From assembly GCF_052324685.1 (NCBI RefSeq), contig NC_135211.1, forward strand, positions 4,910,368 through 4,974,367: a stretch of 64,000 nt of DNA, read 5' to 3'. Position numbers and translations under genes: made by a program. Positions within the stretch are counted from its first letter, which is position 1. Each line of letters begins with the position of its first letter. Shown here one piece after another: positions 32,608 through 44,960 of this stretch. The stretch comes from Brachyhypopomus gauderio (lineage: Eukaryota > Chordata > Actinopteri > Gymnotiformes > Hypopomidae). A model generated the notes under the pieces. It saw only the letters and a list, made by a program, of their open reading frames with translations. It searched no databases and was not told the origin of the DNA.

Positions 32608-33788
32608 CAGGGATGTCAAAGTCAAATACACAGAGGGCCAAAAAACCAAATTTACTACAAGCAGAGGGCCGGACTGGTTCAATGTTTATTAAAACATATT
32701 GAAATGATTGCACATAGCCTATTGAACCAAGACCTAACACAGTGTATATTATTTAATGCTTAAATGAATAAAGCAATATTTTCTTATGGATCTGTCAGTA
32801 ATTTCAAGTGAAAACATTTTTCAGCAAGCAAACAGATAAAAACAAACTTCCTTCAAAGAAAACATGTCCTGTACATTAAATGAATAAAGTCAGGGGTGCA
32901 ATTACTTACTTTCTGAGGTGTATGCAAACATACTATCGGAACGAACGAAAGTTGTTGACGGGGGGAGGGGGGGGGGTGGCGAACGTAAGATGGACACAAA
33001 TTAAGTATTATATCTCATCGATTTGGCGCCCCCTCTAGTGCAGCGCCCCTATGCGTCGCATACGCTGCATGCCCCCTTTTTGCGCCACTGAATAAAGTAA
33101 TAAAGGTTTGAAAAGTGCTGGAATTTAGGCTAAGTACTTGAAAATGCTTGAAATTGTAACTACTTCGTTTCACAACAAATATCTGTCTGACTGAACAGGA
33201 GTGAGTTTCCCAAAACGTTCTTAGCACTAAGTACTTCTTAACCTCGTACATAAGAACGAGGTTACGAAGTACTTAGTGCTAAGAACGTTTTGGGAAACTC
33301 ACCCCAGTTCTCTTGTATTGCGTTAACAAATACGAGCCTCTTGTAATTCCAGGACGAAACATGAGAGAACGTGAAGACGTTAAGATTGGGCGTTTTGAAA
33401 ATAAACAACCATTAAATAATGTGAATAAAAAACGAATCATTTCGAATATATGTATAAATATTTAACTTAATTAAGTTTAATGTGCTGGTGCGCGCAAAGT
33501 TGCAAAATTCGAGAGGTGCACGACCTCACGAATCGACAGAGCGCACAGGTGAAGCCACTGCGATTACGTCATTTTCGCTGCGCGGACCCTCGCCGCTTGT
33601 GTGCGCTACAGTGACTTTGCGGGCTACCGTTGCATTGTGGGGAATGTAGTGTTTGTGCGTGCAAAACACCATCGGGTGGCTGTGTCTTGCGGGCCGGTTC
33701 TAATAGTAATTAAATATCATCCAGGGGGCCATAGATAATCAATTCACGGGCCGGATCTGGCCCGCGGGCCTTGACTTTGACATATGTG
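32608..33788. mobile_element. Non-autonomous hAT, copy 2 only
   Basis: 1181 bp with inverted ends CAGGGATGTCAAAGTCAA and (complement) CACATATGTCAAAGTCAA, flanked by the perfect 8-bp duplication GTCTAACC (32600-32607 and 33789-33796). Copy 1 has a near-empty site (GTCACC at about 928). Subterminal GGGCC-rich sequence at both ends is typical. There is no transposase frame. Interior parts (about 33100-33180 and 33500-33600) resemble, in inverted orientation, the interior of the hAT at 10691-11839. Confidence 0.9.
33201..33302. repeat. 102-bp near-perfect foldback hairpin
   Basis: Two 47-nt arms (33201-33247 and 33256-33302) are inverted complements with a single mismatch, around an 8-nt loop. 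The arm begins GTGAGTTTCCCAAAACGTTC. It lies inside the copy-2-only hAT. It may be a tiny MITE nested in the element; such a stem could also form a strong RNA hairpin if transcribed. Confidence 0.85.
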
Positions 33789-34296
33789 GTCTAACCTGTC
33801 AACAAACCCCTTAACTTTTGTTAGTCAAAAACAGTGAACATCTGAACTTAACGACAAACAGAGACTCCAACCCAGTCACTGAGACCCCATGTCATGCATA
33901 TTTTAGTGCTTTTCCTCATTTATAATACCAGATTCAGCTCATTAACTAAGTAAAAAACTGTCATATTGGAGGAACACAAAAAAACTGCAAAGTATAGTGT
34001 TGACAGGACTGACTCTGGGGACTCTGTTTTGCCAATATATTCATTCCTAGAGCAGTGTCTCTTAATCCTACTTGTGGTAATTCACATAGCTCAACACACA
34101 TAATCCACTTCACTAGTGACTTAATAAACCGTTTGTTTGATAAGCAGTTGGAGCTAGATCATGTACATTCAATACTTAGTGTGTTGAATCGTGGAATATT
34201 TAAAACTGTGTGGAGCAGTTAGGAACAGGACTGAGAAACACTGCCATAGAGTTTCAAGCTCAGCTCCAGGATACCAACAGCTCAATGTTATTCCAA

Positions 34297-34675
34297 TTTT
34301 AGAACAATACAGTTGTATAAAATTAAAAATAATTTAATGCTAAACTGTGCAGTGTTGTGGACACAGGACTGAAATATGAAACCCCTGCTTTAGCCCTACA
34401 CTTCCTCCTCCCTACTCGTAAACTGTGGTGACTCCTTCTTCATGGACCTGTAGCACAGGCTCTCACACTGACCTCCCCTGACAGACGGTGTTCTGTCGAG
34501 TTGTGCTTAGCATCGAGTTGTGCTCGTTTGCGGTTTTGCACATGCGCAGACCCACAGGCTTGTCATTTGTTTCTATTGTCATTTTGACCTATAAACATGT
34601 AAATGTTTTACATACTGGCTTTGCAAAGATGACATGAGGCAGGATTTCATGAGGCAAATTCGTGGTGGTGCCTCC
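34297..34675. other. Segment present only in copy 2, upstream of integrase/protease gene
   Basis: About 380 bp absent from copy 1 (junction about 1430). The junction has TCCA microhomology, so a deletion in copy 1 is likely. There is no clear coding sequence; the position suggests promoter or 5' UTR. Confidence 0.5.
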
Positions 34676-34905
34676 ACTTTTCTAGAATGTTCAGAATGGT
34701 CAGCGCAAAATTTAAGAGATTTCTTTCCATGCTCTCTACTTCACTGTAATCCATGCCTTAAAAACAAACAAAAGATAAGATATATAGCACATTATACTCA
34801 GTACTCTATATATAATAGAGATGTACTATGAAATGTACCATTTTACATCCAAATAAAATTATAAAAGTTATCCCATCTCTTCTCTCTCCCTATCCATATA
34901 TAGCT

Positions 34906-35294
34906 ATGGAGAACAGGTGGGATGAGGTATTCAACTTCCTCTCTCAGGGATCATACCCATCTGGGTATAATAACTCCCAAAAATTACATTTGAGGAGGTA
35001 TGCTTCCAAATTTACTGAAAAGGGTGAGCATTTATTTGTTTAAATGTAGCCAGTGTCTTGGTAAGGTAGCTCTTTAATTATTATACGACTTTAATGAATG
35101 TTAATGAATATTCAATGCAGAAGGACAGCTTTTCTTTAAAAGTAGAAAAGCCATAAAATCCAAAGAAGAGGCAAGAAAGCTTTCAGGAATTTCACGCCTC
35201 TCCGATTGGAGGACATTCAGGCATCCTGAAAACTCGAGCTGCAGTGTGCTCCAGATTTTACTGGCTTGGCATGACCATTGATCTTGCCAACTGG
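34906..35294 (+). pseudogene. Integrase/protease gene, 5' exons (copy 2)
   Basis: Two exons, 34906-35023 and 35121-35294, same as copy 1. They encode MENRWDEVFNFL... and the H..H half of the integrase zinc finger (FHASPIGGH, FYWLGM). The exon 2 frame shifts at GCAAGAAAGCTTTCAGGAA, as in copy 1. The donor after exon 2 is weaker here (GTATTT against GTATGT). The following integrase-core exons are deleted, so these exons lead only to the downstream linker exon at 37015, if spliced at all. Confidence 0.65.
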
Positions 35295-35352
35295 GTATTT
35301 GTTGAAGTGCGTTCTTGTGTGTTTTGAGCTGTTGATAAATCTGCATATCTGT

Positions 35353-35560
35353 TATAAATGAATGAATGAATGAATGTTTCAATTTATATAGTGCCTTTTC
35401 AGGATACCCAAGGCGCTTTACAATTGTTAAGACAGCTACCTCTCAGACAACCAATCACACACCGGCGAGAAGCGGCAGCCAATTGCGCACAACAACTTGT
35501 TTTTATTGAACAGAGAGAGACACAGACACACACTATGGGCATTTTTGCTGTTTAAGCATG
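35353..35560 (-). mobile_element. LINE 3' tail fragment (copy 2)
   Basis: Copy 2 counterpart of 2544-2740, with a longer GAAT tail (GAATGAATGAATGAATG). It sits directly at the deletion point of the integrase-core exons, so the tetranucleotide repeat may have been one end of the deletion. Confidence 0.5.
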
Positions 35561-36089
35561 GTTACATAAATGTGTCTCTAAACATACTTAATTATAGCAT
35601 TTTACCCACATGTCTCATATCAAAATGTTCAGAACAATCTCAGTTCTCTTCCTAATGAGGTTACATTGACTTAGAGTATTGCATAAATAAATAATATGGT
35701 CCTAAACCTGGAAATATGAGGCATATTTTCAAAAATTCTTTCATATTTTATATGAAATTACACATTTACTAAAAGATCAATAATATTGTTGCTTGAAATA
35801 TGTTTGCACAAGGGTTTGCCTCACAAAAATAGTGAAACATGTAATATATATAGTAGTATACAAGTATAAATTAGTGTACAAAAATGTGTACACCAAACTA
35901 CGAAACTCCCATCAAACTCCTGAACTACAGGCTAAATCAGCTTAGCCAAAACCATATCCACTCATCTAGATTATTATATACTATACTTTCACATCTACAA
36001 AGCAAGCATATAGGCAAAAGACAAATACGAAATAATAAAAAAATAAGTAAAAATAATTTTATAAAGAATAAATTAGCAGGAGGCTAGCT

Positions 36090-36620
36090 AGACAGCTAGT
36101 AACACATCGCGAGCCGATCTGCGATCGTCCGCTATTATAGTGAGCAATATTGCAAAATAACATTCATTTAGCCTTCGATCTGTTATACTTTTCATAAAAC
36201 CCTTCAGGAAATCAACATACGTTCATAACCGCTATGTAGTAGTAGTAAGGGCTAGTAGTAGTAGTAGTAAACTACTGAGCAAAACCGGTTTGTTTACCTC
36301 AGGCGTCAAAAAGCGGCCAAAACTTCCGCAAAGGGCGATATGTTTCCTGAGGTCGTAGGTCATCGGGTCATCGGTCACGAGTCTCTCCTCAGGCCTACAA
36401 TATGGGGGTCATCAGTAGACGCTAGCTAGCTAGATGCTACATAAAACTACAAACAGGACTACAGTACACCATCGCGAAATTCGCGACCCTATCTGTGATC
36501 GCCCGCTATTATAGTGATCAATATTGCAAAATAACATTCATTTAGTCATCGATCATCAACATACCTTCACCATCACCATGTAGATAAGTAGACGCTAGCT
36601 CGCTAACTAGCGGCCGTCAA
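36090..36620. repeat. Degenerate GCTAGC-rich repeats (copy 2, two units)
   Basis: Equivalent to 3290-4010, but about 180 bp shorter by one repeat unit and lacking about 35 bp at the left edge. A poly-C tract follows at 36776-36790. Confidence 0.65.
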
Positions 36621-37014
36621 AGTCTGTATTTCCGTGTTTGTCCGAGGTGAAACGGATCTAATGCCGTCCTAAAACCCTCCTACATCCGTAAAGGGCGATG
36701 TGAGTGATGTCAGCGGTCATGTAATGACTGACACTTGAATCCGCCAGTCACAGCAGTCACAGGCAGGAGCAATAACCCCCCCCCCCCCCCTTGTGCAAGC
36801 CATAAATGGATTAGCCATATACGGGCGTGCTTCAACTCGGTCATGTATTGCCATCTTGTGGCCAGTCTGCTCAAGCATGAATTAACATTTTTTTGAAAAC
36901 AGTTTCCAGTTTTCAAAAACGTTCGAACCGTGTGTCTGCGATGTTGTATCGCTGAGATACAACATTAATGTATATACTCGCACGGTGGCCATCTTTGACG
37001 CATGGGTGCGTCAG

Positions 37015-40010
37015 TAGACCTGGGTGTCAACCACATCAAGCCATACCACTCAAACCACTCAAGAATCTCACAAGATCCTCAAAGAGAATGAGACCAGCAC
37101 ATGTTCTGATGGCCCCAACTCTTTGACCATGGGAGGAGATTTGGAAAGACTAACTGAAGACCTTTACCTGCCACAGAGACCATCAGTTATCCACTTTGCC
37201 CCTAAAAAACACACTCAAGTCTGTGATGCAACAACAGAGGTAAATTGAGGCCTACATAGGTCTTGAATATATTGTTTCTTGTTTAGTGTTTATTTGATCC
37301 ATTCCTTATTATTCAATGAGTCTTTATACAGACATTTTTTCAATTATACAATCATTAGAGTATGATGAGTTTGCCTTTCACAGCTTTCTGTATACCAGTC
37401 AACAGTGTATGTGACAATAACCACTGTTGACTGTTGAAGCATCCCCCAGGTTCATCAGCCATACAGGAAAACATACAAGAAAGAGGTTGTTAATGAGTTC
37501 TGTGTTCAAGTTTGACCTGTTGGTCATTTGTTCAGCCTACCCTTGTACTTATAGTTTGCATGAAAGGGATTTGGCCTGTTCAAACTATACATGTTGGCCC
37601 GTTGGCCATTTTGACCTGTTGGACGTTTGTCAGATGCACTATGTTGCCAAAAGTATGTGCATACCTCTTCTAATGAACTGATCTGGCCAGGCATGGTCAT
37701 TGTATGGGAGGGAAATCTTAATTCTACATCATGCAATGGCATAGGGAATTGTGTATAGATGGCCCTGGGTTTGAAAGGCCCTGGCGTTAAACTAGGGCAA
37801 ATGAGAATGGTGTTCATGTATTCACATGCTTTTGGCCATGTAACTGTAATAGTACAGGGATTAGAAAAAACAAATATCTATGCTTTGACATTCATGCTGT
37901 GCTTTCAGTTGGAATGTTGTGGGCTGCAGAAGACTGTGGTCGGGTGGAGGCAGTTGTTGGACCATATAAACTGTTTGATTCGTCTTTCCGTACACTGCAT
38001 GGGACCGAGTGGCTGGCTGATGATGTAAGAGACCAAATCACTGTCAAAATGTATTACAAGAGGAAGTATAACATTCTTTAATGGTTGTTTATTTTACAAT
38101 GCAGGTTATTGATGCGTACTTGCACACACTCATTGAAAAACAGCAGGTAAGTGGCAATTATATTTATGTAGCTGTGTTAGGTATTTCTTGCAACATAATT
38201 AAAATTTCAGTTGTTCTTAACAGAAAGCTGTTCACCAGCTCTGTGTCGTTATTGCAACATCGTTGTTTTCTGGACAATTCCAGAGGCTCAGAAAGGTACT
38301 TTCATCACATTTACAGTCTAGCAGTAATGATTATCAGTAACAATAATGACAACTTTGTATTCAACACATTCTTTAGATGACGTTTCCACTGGAGGAAATC
38401 TGGATGTGCCCTGTAAACACTGGGGCTCACTGGGTTTTAGTGGTTTGTTTACCTTTCCTTATTTTTCAGAGCAGGTTTGTTTACACTACAAGTCAAATGT
38501 TTGGTCACACCTACTTTGTTTATTTTTATTATTTTTGACATAAAAAAACTGGAAAGATGCTAAAGCAATGAACGAATGCTGTGCTCTATTTATGCTCTAA
38601 TAAACAAATATTAGATTCTTTGAAGTAACTGTCCTGTTCATGAAGCAGCACCTATGATGCTTTAACATCAGTCCTGAACACATTCTCACATGCAGAGACC
38701 TTGTAGAGAACTAAAGTTCTGAAATAAAGGGTGCATTTAAAATGAAGTATGTTGAGAATTAATTAATATATACAACAACCTTCCCAAATTGTCTTATAAA
38801 CAAATTAAGGCATAATCCTTTAGATTAAAATGCTTTTTTTTGTGTTCAAACATTTGACTGGTAGTGTACATCAGTCATTATTTGCATGAATCGTACAGAG
38901 ATATTCTAATTGTGCTATGATGCAGCAGAATGTTATAATATGACGAGAGAATAACATGAATGAACTCATTTCTTTTAGATTGTCAACATGTCTGACAAGG
39001 TCCTTGTGTTGATCGATCCCCTGGCAAATGAAAGTGCACTCGAGCGCAAGCTGCTACGTAACTGGCGGTAATAACATTTTAACATTGCTATTTTACAGTG
39101 CTAATTTTGGAGCTTTTTTCTGAAAAGAACTGGTGTGATGTTAAACTGTGTTCTTCTATCATTTTTTTAAAACAATAATTAGGAACTTCTTAAGGATGAC
39201 AGGCCATGGAGACCAGGAGCCTAAATGGACAGTACAAACAATGCTGCACAACAAGCAGCAGGATTCCAGCAGTTGTGGGATTTTAGTGTTGAGGGTAAAC
39301 CTTTTGAAAATAATGTGATGGGCATTTATAAGTAACTGATATTACTCTTACCATGTAAAATGCCACTTTGCAGTTTGCAGAAGATTATCTCCAGAGGAGA
39401 AACATCAGCGCTGTCCAGACATCCCCACAAGATGTTACCAAGGCACGACTTGAAGTAGCCTGTGCACTGCTGCAGTGTAAAGTTCAGTGGTATCAAACAC
39501 TGCATGAAAGCAGTGCCATAAAGTTTTCTTTAGTCAAAACCCATATAAATCCATATTCCATCATCCGACTCAAAGGTAACGAAACTATCAATCTGTGTCC
39601 TGTACCATAAAGCTACTGCAGAGACTCTTTACTACATGATTATTTCTAGAGAATGAGTGCTACAGTTTAAAACCATACTAAAATCATTGTTTCTAGGGAA
39701 TGCAGATGATTACTGTGTGGTGTGCTCCTTGCTGGAATCTGATGCAGACAAGAGCATGATTGAAATGGTAATGTATAACATAAGCATACTTTGTATTATT
39801 AGACAACTGGAGTAGTATTAGTACTAATATGTACCTAATGGCTTTTTTTGGGGGTAGGTGTAGTGTGATTTCTGCAGTAGGTGGGCACATGTTGAATGTG
39901 CCGAATACAACAAAGACACTAGTCTTACATATGTGTGCAAAAAATGTTACTGTTGTAAAAAGTTAGTGTTGTGCTTGGTTTATATACAAGTTCTAATAAA
40001 GAAGTTCTAA
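37015..40010 (+). CDS. Ulp1/SENP-like C48 protease with PHD-like finger (copy 2 half gene)
   Basis: Exons: 37015-37239 (VNHIKPY linker), 37450-37509 (uncertain), 37909-38024, 38105-38146, 38224-38295, 38377-38442, 38979-39067, 39183-39294, 39374-39476, 39697-39767 and 39864-40010. From 38105 to the stop all phases agree (233 codons). The C48 fold is shown by HGTEWLADD, the catalytic His (TGAHWVLV), Asp (LVLIDPLANE), and Gln and Cys (QQDSSSCGILVLR). This family cuts SUMO/NEDD8-type modifiers or peptide bonds at Gly-Gly. The last two exons give a C4HC3-like PHD finger (CVVC, CDFC, WAHVEC, VCKKC), a chromatin-reader type domain. The gene ends with AATAAA signals near 39995. The upstream integrase core is gone, so this would be a protease-PHD protein if expressed. 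The exon at 37450 does not match the phase of the next, so the 5' structure is unsure. Confidence 0.72.
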
Positions 40011-40664
40011 TAAACTGCATATCCATGTTTCCCTTGTCCATACAGTGCACACAGAGTTAGTAGCGATGTAAAAAAAAAAGCGCCGAGTGTTCACGAGATG
40101 AGCCACAGGTGAGACTGATGAACACACTCAGACACAACCACACCGACGGAGATCCTGTCTACGACTAGACGTAGACAACATAAACACACGGCTGAAAGCT
40201 GAAACACATGTACATAAACACATGTACTGAAAGCATGATTTGATAAGGAAAGCATTATTTGATGTATGATATCAGCCTATCGAGATATGCTCACCATGTA
40301 AAATATTAATAAGGAAGCTATAATAGATTTTAATCCACGCTTCCCTTGTCCATACTGTCAGGGTTGGACCCAGGACCGTTCCTCCGGTCGCCACAAGGAG
40401 GAGCCCGCGAGCTAGACCTGGGGGCAATCAGGCACAATATGCTGCAGGTGTTTGCAGCCTACTTAAGGCGAGCAACTTCAGCAGTCCTTTGCTGAAGTTG
40501 TTAGTTGTATTTACGCTCGCAGCCTAATTAACCTAATTAGTCCCTAAATGCACATGTAATGTAATGAAAACCAAAGGAATGATTGTTGAATGTTGGTTCA
40601 GGCCTAAAGAGCTTGTTCTTATCAAATTTAGATAACACTACACTAATCAATATTTTTTTTCCTT

Positions 40665-41219
40665 AGGTGACAATTCCACATCCTGTCAGTTGAGATCCAA
40701 TAATTCAGAGACAGTTGACAAAATGTATTTCCCAACCTGGGAATAAGGGTAGTGCGCTGTCCACACCAATCTGTGGTGGGGAGTTTGACATCTTCAATGG
40801 GACTGTGTGTCTACTGGAGAAGAAAAAGACCAGGAGCAAGAAACGGCAGTTCTTTACCCAGATTTTCCGAGGCAGTTCGCTTAAAGCCTGGAAGAGAGAA
40901 CGGACCAAGATGTTTGCATCTGGTGATGGTCCTGATGGAGGTTCTGTGGGTGCTGTTAAGAAGCAGAATGAGGAGGAAAGACAGGTTGCTGCTGAGCCCA
41001 CAACCATCACTCTCAGTCCACTTTCAGTTACAAGCTGCACGTCAACATCCGTTACATGTGATGTGGTATCGGACCACTGCATTTGAGCCTGAAAGGCAGG
41101 ATCAGCTGTTTGTACGTGTCTTTCTCCTTTGAGGGTCATGATATCAGCTACCCAGCCAAACCTTTCCTGCTGGAAAAAAATACAGGGGCCTTTTGGACAG
41201 GAACCCTAGAAAACGTTAA
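40665..41219 (+). pseudogene. Unidentified exon-like block (copy 2)
   Basis: Near-identical to 9386-9938. The 123-codon frame (40715-41086) is also open. The same apparent inter-frame shifts are present, so they predate the copies. Function unknown. Confidence 0.3.
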
Positions 41220-41589
41220 CCGGGTGAGTGACAAGATGCTGCATATTAATAACAACCCAGATCATCAATGACCTCAAGAACAGGGTAGATAATTAATTTA
41301 CATTTATGTTTTATAGTATGGTTCATTTATTTAGTATGTCAGGGTTAGTTTTTTATTTAGTAAAAAATAAATGAAATAAAAACAATACCACAACTTAGTC
41401 AAGGGATCCATTTGAGACCAAACTTCCCAATCAGTGTGGCCAAGGGACTCTGTAAACATTGTTCTGTAGGAGTGAATAGAGCTGGAAAAATTGCTGTATG
41501 TCTCATTATCCCATGAGCAACGCACACATGAATCATCTTAACTTTTATTTATATGATGCTTGCTTGTTCTAGGTATTTCCAGGTCTTAA

Positions 41590-43640
41590 AGGGAACGCCG
41601 GCTGATAACATATGTAAGCCTTAATATCGTGTAATTACTCTAAATTATTAAGACACGTTGTAAAAATTCACAAAAAGTAGCAGATTTATTAGATTTTCTG
41701 TAAAATCCCGCTGCACGTAGGTCGCCATTTTTATAACTGCTGACGGGCGCAGCAGGTAGTGATGTCAAATGGTTGCAGTGACTGGCCGTCGCGCTTGAGC
41801 ACAGCTAGCTAGACCTGGCTACTGTTCAGCCTTTTCAGCTTGAGCCAGAACGCAACATTTCTGACATCAGCGGCTACAACACCCACCAAGTGAGTGACAG
41901 AGAGAATCCAGCGCATGTTTATGTTCACGTTTCTTCGTGCGGTTCTCGCTCCACATTCTGGGGCTTTTGGACTTTCTGTGTGGGAAAACTGTGGGCACTG
42001 CATTGTGTTTTAGTCTATGTTTAAAACCAACAGCACCCGTCAACTCTCACCAGTCGGGCTCTACTGAATGACTCTACTGAGAGAGCAGAGCCGCGGGTCT
42101 TTTGGTAGCTGTGTTCGTCCACACGCTGCTTCCCAAATTTTTCTCCTCTTTTTATCTTTGGGAAAACTGTGAAGACTAATATCAGTCTTCCCACTGCCTT
42201 TCGACTGGAAATAACATCCAACGGCAACACAGTGTGGCATGGTTTTTTTTAAGGTAGCTCAGCTAACTAACATTAACTCTAGTGATGTCGGTCGCGAACG
42301 ATCCGGCTCTAAGAGCCGGCGCTTTGAAGTGAACGATTGGAACCGGCTCCACAATGGGAGCCGTTTTAGGATCCTATTTGGGAGCCGCTTTTCCCTTCAG
42401 TATTGCGCTTGTGCTCTGCAAGTGCCACAGTTTTTTTCCCAACATCGTTTTTATTTGTCCTCCGGTGCCTCGCTGTCTCTCCCTCTCCTTGCACGTATTG
42501 CTCTGCTTCTGCCAGTGGTAGAGAGCGGAGAGTTTATTTCCTCAGTCGGTGCTTAAGCTAAGTTGATACCAGCGCGAGGGTCCGTGCGCCCTGCGTGAGG
42601 ACCCCCGTGCGAAGTGAGGTCGTGCACCTCTTCAGCGCAATGAACAAAGTTATGTATGCCGGGTTCATACACCTTTACAAGGTGGAATTCAAGCACTTGT
42701 ACGTCACTTTTCAATATTGAAAAAGGCCATTTTCAATATTTCCCAGCACCTTAAACTTAAATATTTATACATATACTCAAAATTATTCGAAATAATTTGC
42801 TTGTTTATCACATCGATTCAATCAGACAGCTATTTGTTGTGAAACAAAATACAGTTACATTTTCAAGTACTTTAGCACTTTTCAAACCTGGAACACAATG
42901 CAACATTAATTTTTGTCAGGTAAATGTTCCTTCCCCTGTTTTTAAAGGGTGTTTCTTTATACTACCACATATCGTTTCGGACAACACTGCAAAGAATGTC
43001 TCCACGGCCCGCATGTCAAGCGTGTGCTCCACACATCTGACCAATCACACGCAGCTTTCAGTTAAAAATGTGGTGGTAAAACACTGGAAAAAAGTTAGCT
43101 CCACTTTTTTTGTGGAAACTGCAGGCAATTGGCCAAGCTGTATTGCGTTCTATTTTGGTGCTATTTTGTGATAATTTAATAATTGGTTATAATAAAAGTT
43201 TTATTTATAAAGCATTGTTATGCAGCATTTTTACTCATCACAAGTGCTTAACAATGTCAATAATGAAACAATGTTATAAAATTAGGTTTAAGCTATTAAT
43301 TAATAATGTAAAAAATATATTTTGGGAGCCGACAAGAGCCGGCTCTCCACAGTAAGAAGAACCATTAGAGCCGCATCTCAAAATAGAGCCGAAAATCCCA
43401 TCACTAATTAACTCCTTCCAACCGCAGTCAAGTTTAGCGTGCTGCAACCATTTGACGTCATCTACACAGCAGGCATTGCGCGTCAGAAAACATGGCTGCG
43501 CCCATATGTCAAATATTTCGAATAAAAGTGTTGATTTGTAAATAAATTTGCTGCTTTTGTGATTTTTTTTTACATGTAATTAATCTAAATTATTAAGACA
43601 TCATATTAAGGCTTACAAGTGTTACCAGCCGGGGTTCCCT
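41590..43640. mobile_element. TTAA-flanked foldback element, Kolobok-like (copy 2)
   Basis: Same ends as 10312-12083 (TTAA at 41586-41589 and 43641-43644). It is longer because it retains 41822-42133, a 312-bp stretch missing from copy 1. The nested hAT is at 42280-43406, flanked by ATTAACTC. Confidence 0.75.
42280..43406. mobile_element. Non-autonomous hAT nested in TTAA element (copy 2)
   Basis: TAGTGATG...CATCACTA with the 8-bp duplication ATTAACTC (42272-42279 and 43407-43414); 1127 bp. GAGCCG subterminal motifs as in copy 1. Confidence 0.87.
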
Positions 43641-43644
43641 TTAA

Positions 43645-44960
43645 CATTCTTTAATGCCCGTGTACTGCTGCAAAGTTTAGAATATACACTTATACCTCTT
43701 GAACTCTTAGGAGTTTAGTCTGTACACGCTTCAACCTCACACTGAACACCGTTAATTAACTAAATGTCAGTAGTTATGCTATAGCTATGATGATCCTGTG
43801 GAGGACCCATGCCACTGTGGAGATCTCGTCCCAACTCCTTTGATCTAATCATAGTACAGATCCTCGCCCATGCCCATCTCTTGCATTCCCTCAAACACCT
43901 ATTAGTCAGCAGTTGGCAAATATAGAGTGATACATTTTTAAAGACTTTGGTAAGCTTAGGTAATTAAAGCAGTTTTTAATAAATGATAATAAGGAAAGAA
44001 GGTAATGTTAATGTCTACCTTCTCCACCTGCAGTCCTGCGTTCCTTGTGCACAGCAAACAAACTGTACTGGCTCTGCTTGCTTCAGGGATGCTGTGTGGG
44101 AAGCGGCCGCATGCACCATTCTGGCCACTAGTGAGCTTCATCCCCTGAATACTGTTGGTCTCCATGGATACTCCTCTCATTCACCTGTGTTCCAACAGCC
44201 TCATCACCACACTATATAACACTTCCAGTGTCTCCCAGTACATGTGAAGTACTGCCATCACTTCCTGGTCTGCATATCAAGTCTATGTTACATTATGAAA
44301 ACATTTTGTCTGACATGACATAAAAACGGAATAATATGACATTTATCAAAATGTATGATTATGTTCATTATGTTGTAGTCTCTACATGCAGACCACCTTA
44401 TTATTTTGGAGACATACACCATCAGAATGGCACTTCCAGATGTGTGTACACCTGTGTGGAGAATTCCTTCATGGTGTGACGCATGTACAGAGGTGGCAGG
44501 AGGCAGAGGCTGCAAACTGAAAGCTTCATTATCCATGGTAAAAAGAAACACCAAGACTCAGGCCAAACAGCAGTAATAATGTAGATAGCAGCACTTTCAT
44601 GAAAAGGGACATTTCAGACCTTAGTATTGCAAAAAGTATTTGTATTCACAATTATTGTATTAATGTTGAGGACATCTGATTAATATGAAAATATTGATTT
44701 CTTCAGAAATGCATTTTATGATCATATTCAGAGAGCTGCCACTGTGTACGTAATGGGGTTGAAGAAAAACATTGCCCAGATCTTGAAAAAATGACCAATA
44801 ATTATAAAGAGCTAATGCTTGAGATGAGAAAATATGATTTTGTGATTGATAAAAATATCCTTAATGCTGTGATGTACACAGAGAAATTATACATTTAAGC
44901 AAAAAATTTGAAAATGTCAAAGTCCAATTTGAATCATTATAGTGGACCCATGTGGGTTGG
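43645..44960. other. No gene supported (copy 2)
   Basis: Equivalent to 12088-13409; no recognised feature. It ends in the hAT-like terminus up to 45070. Confidence 0.35.

Noticed and set aside
41331-42230. Minus-strand frames in the TTAA element (copy 2)
   Set aside because: Short, without transposase motifs, and partly in the segment missing from copy 1.
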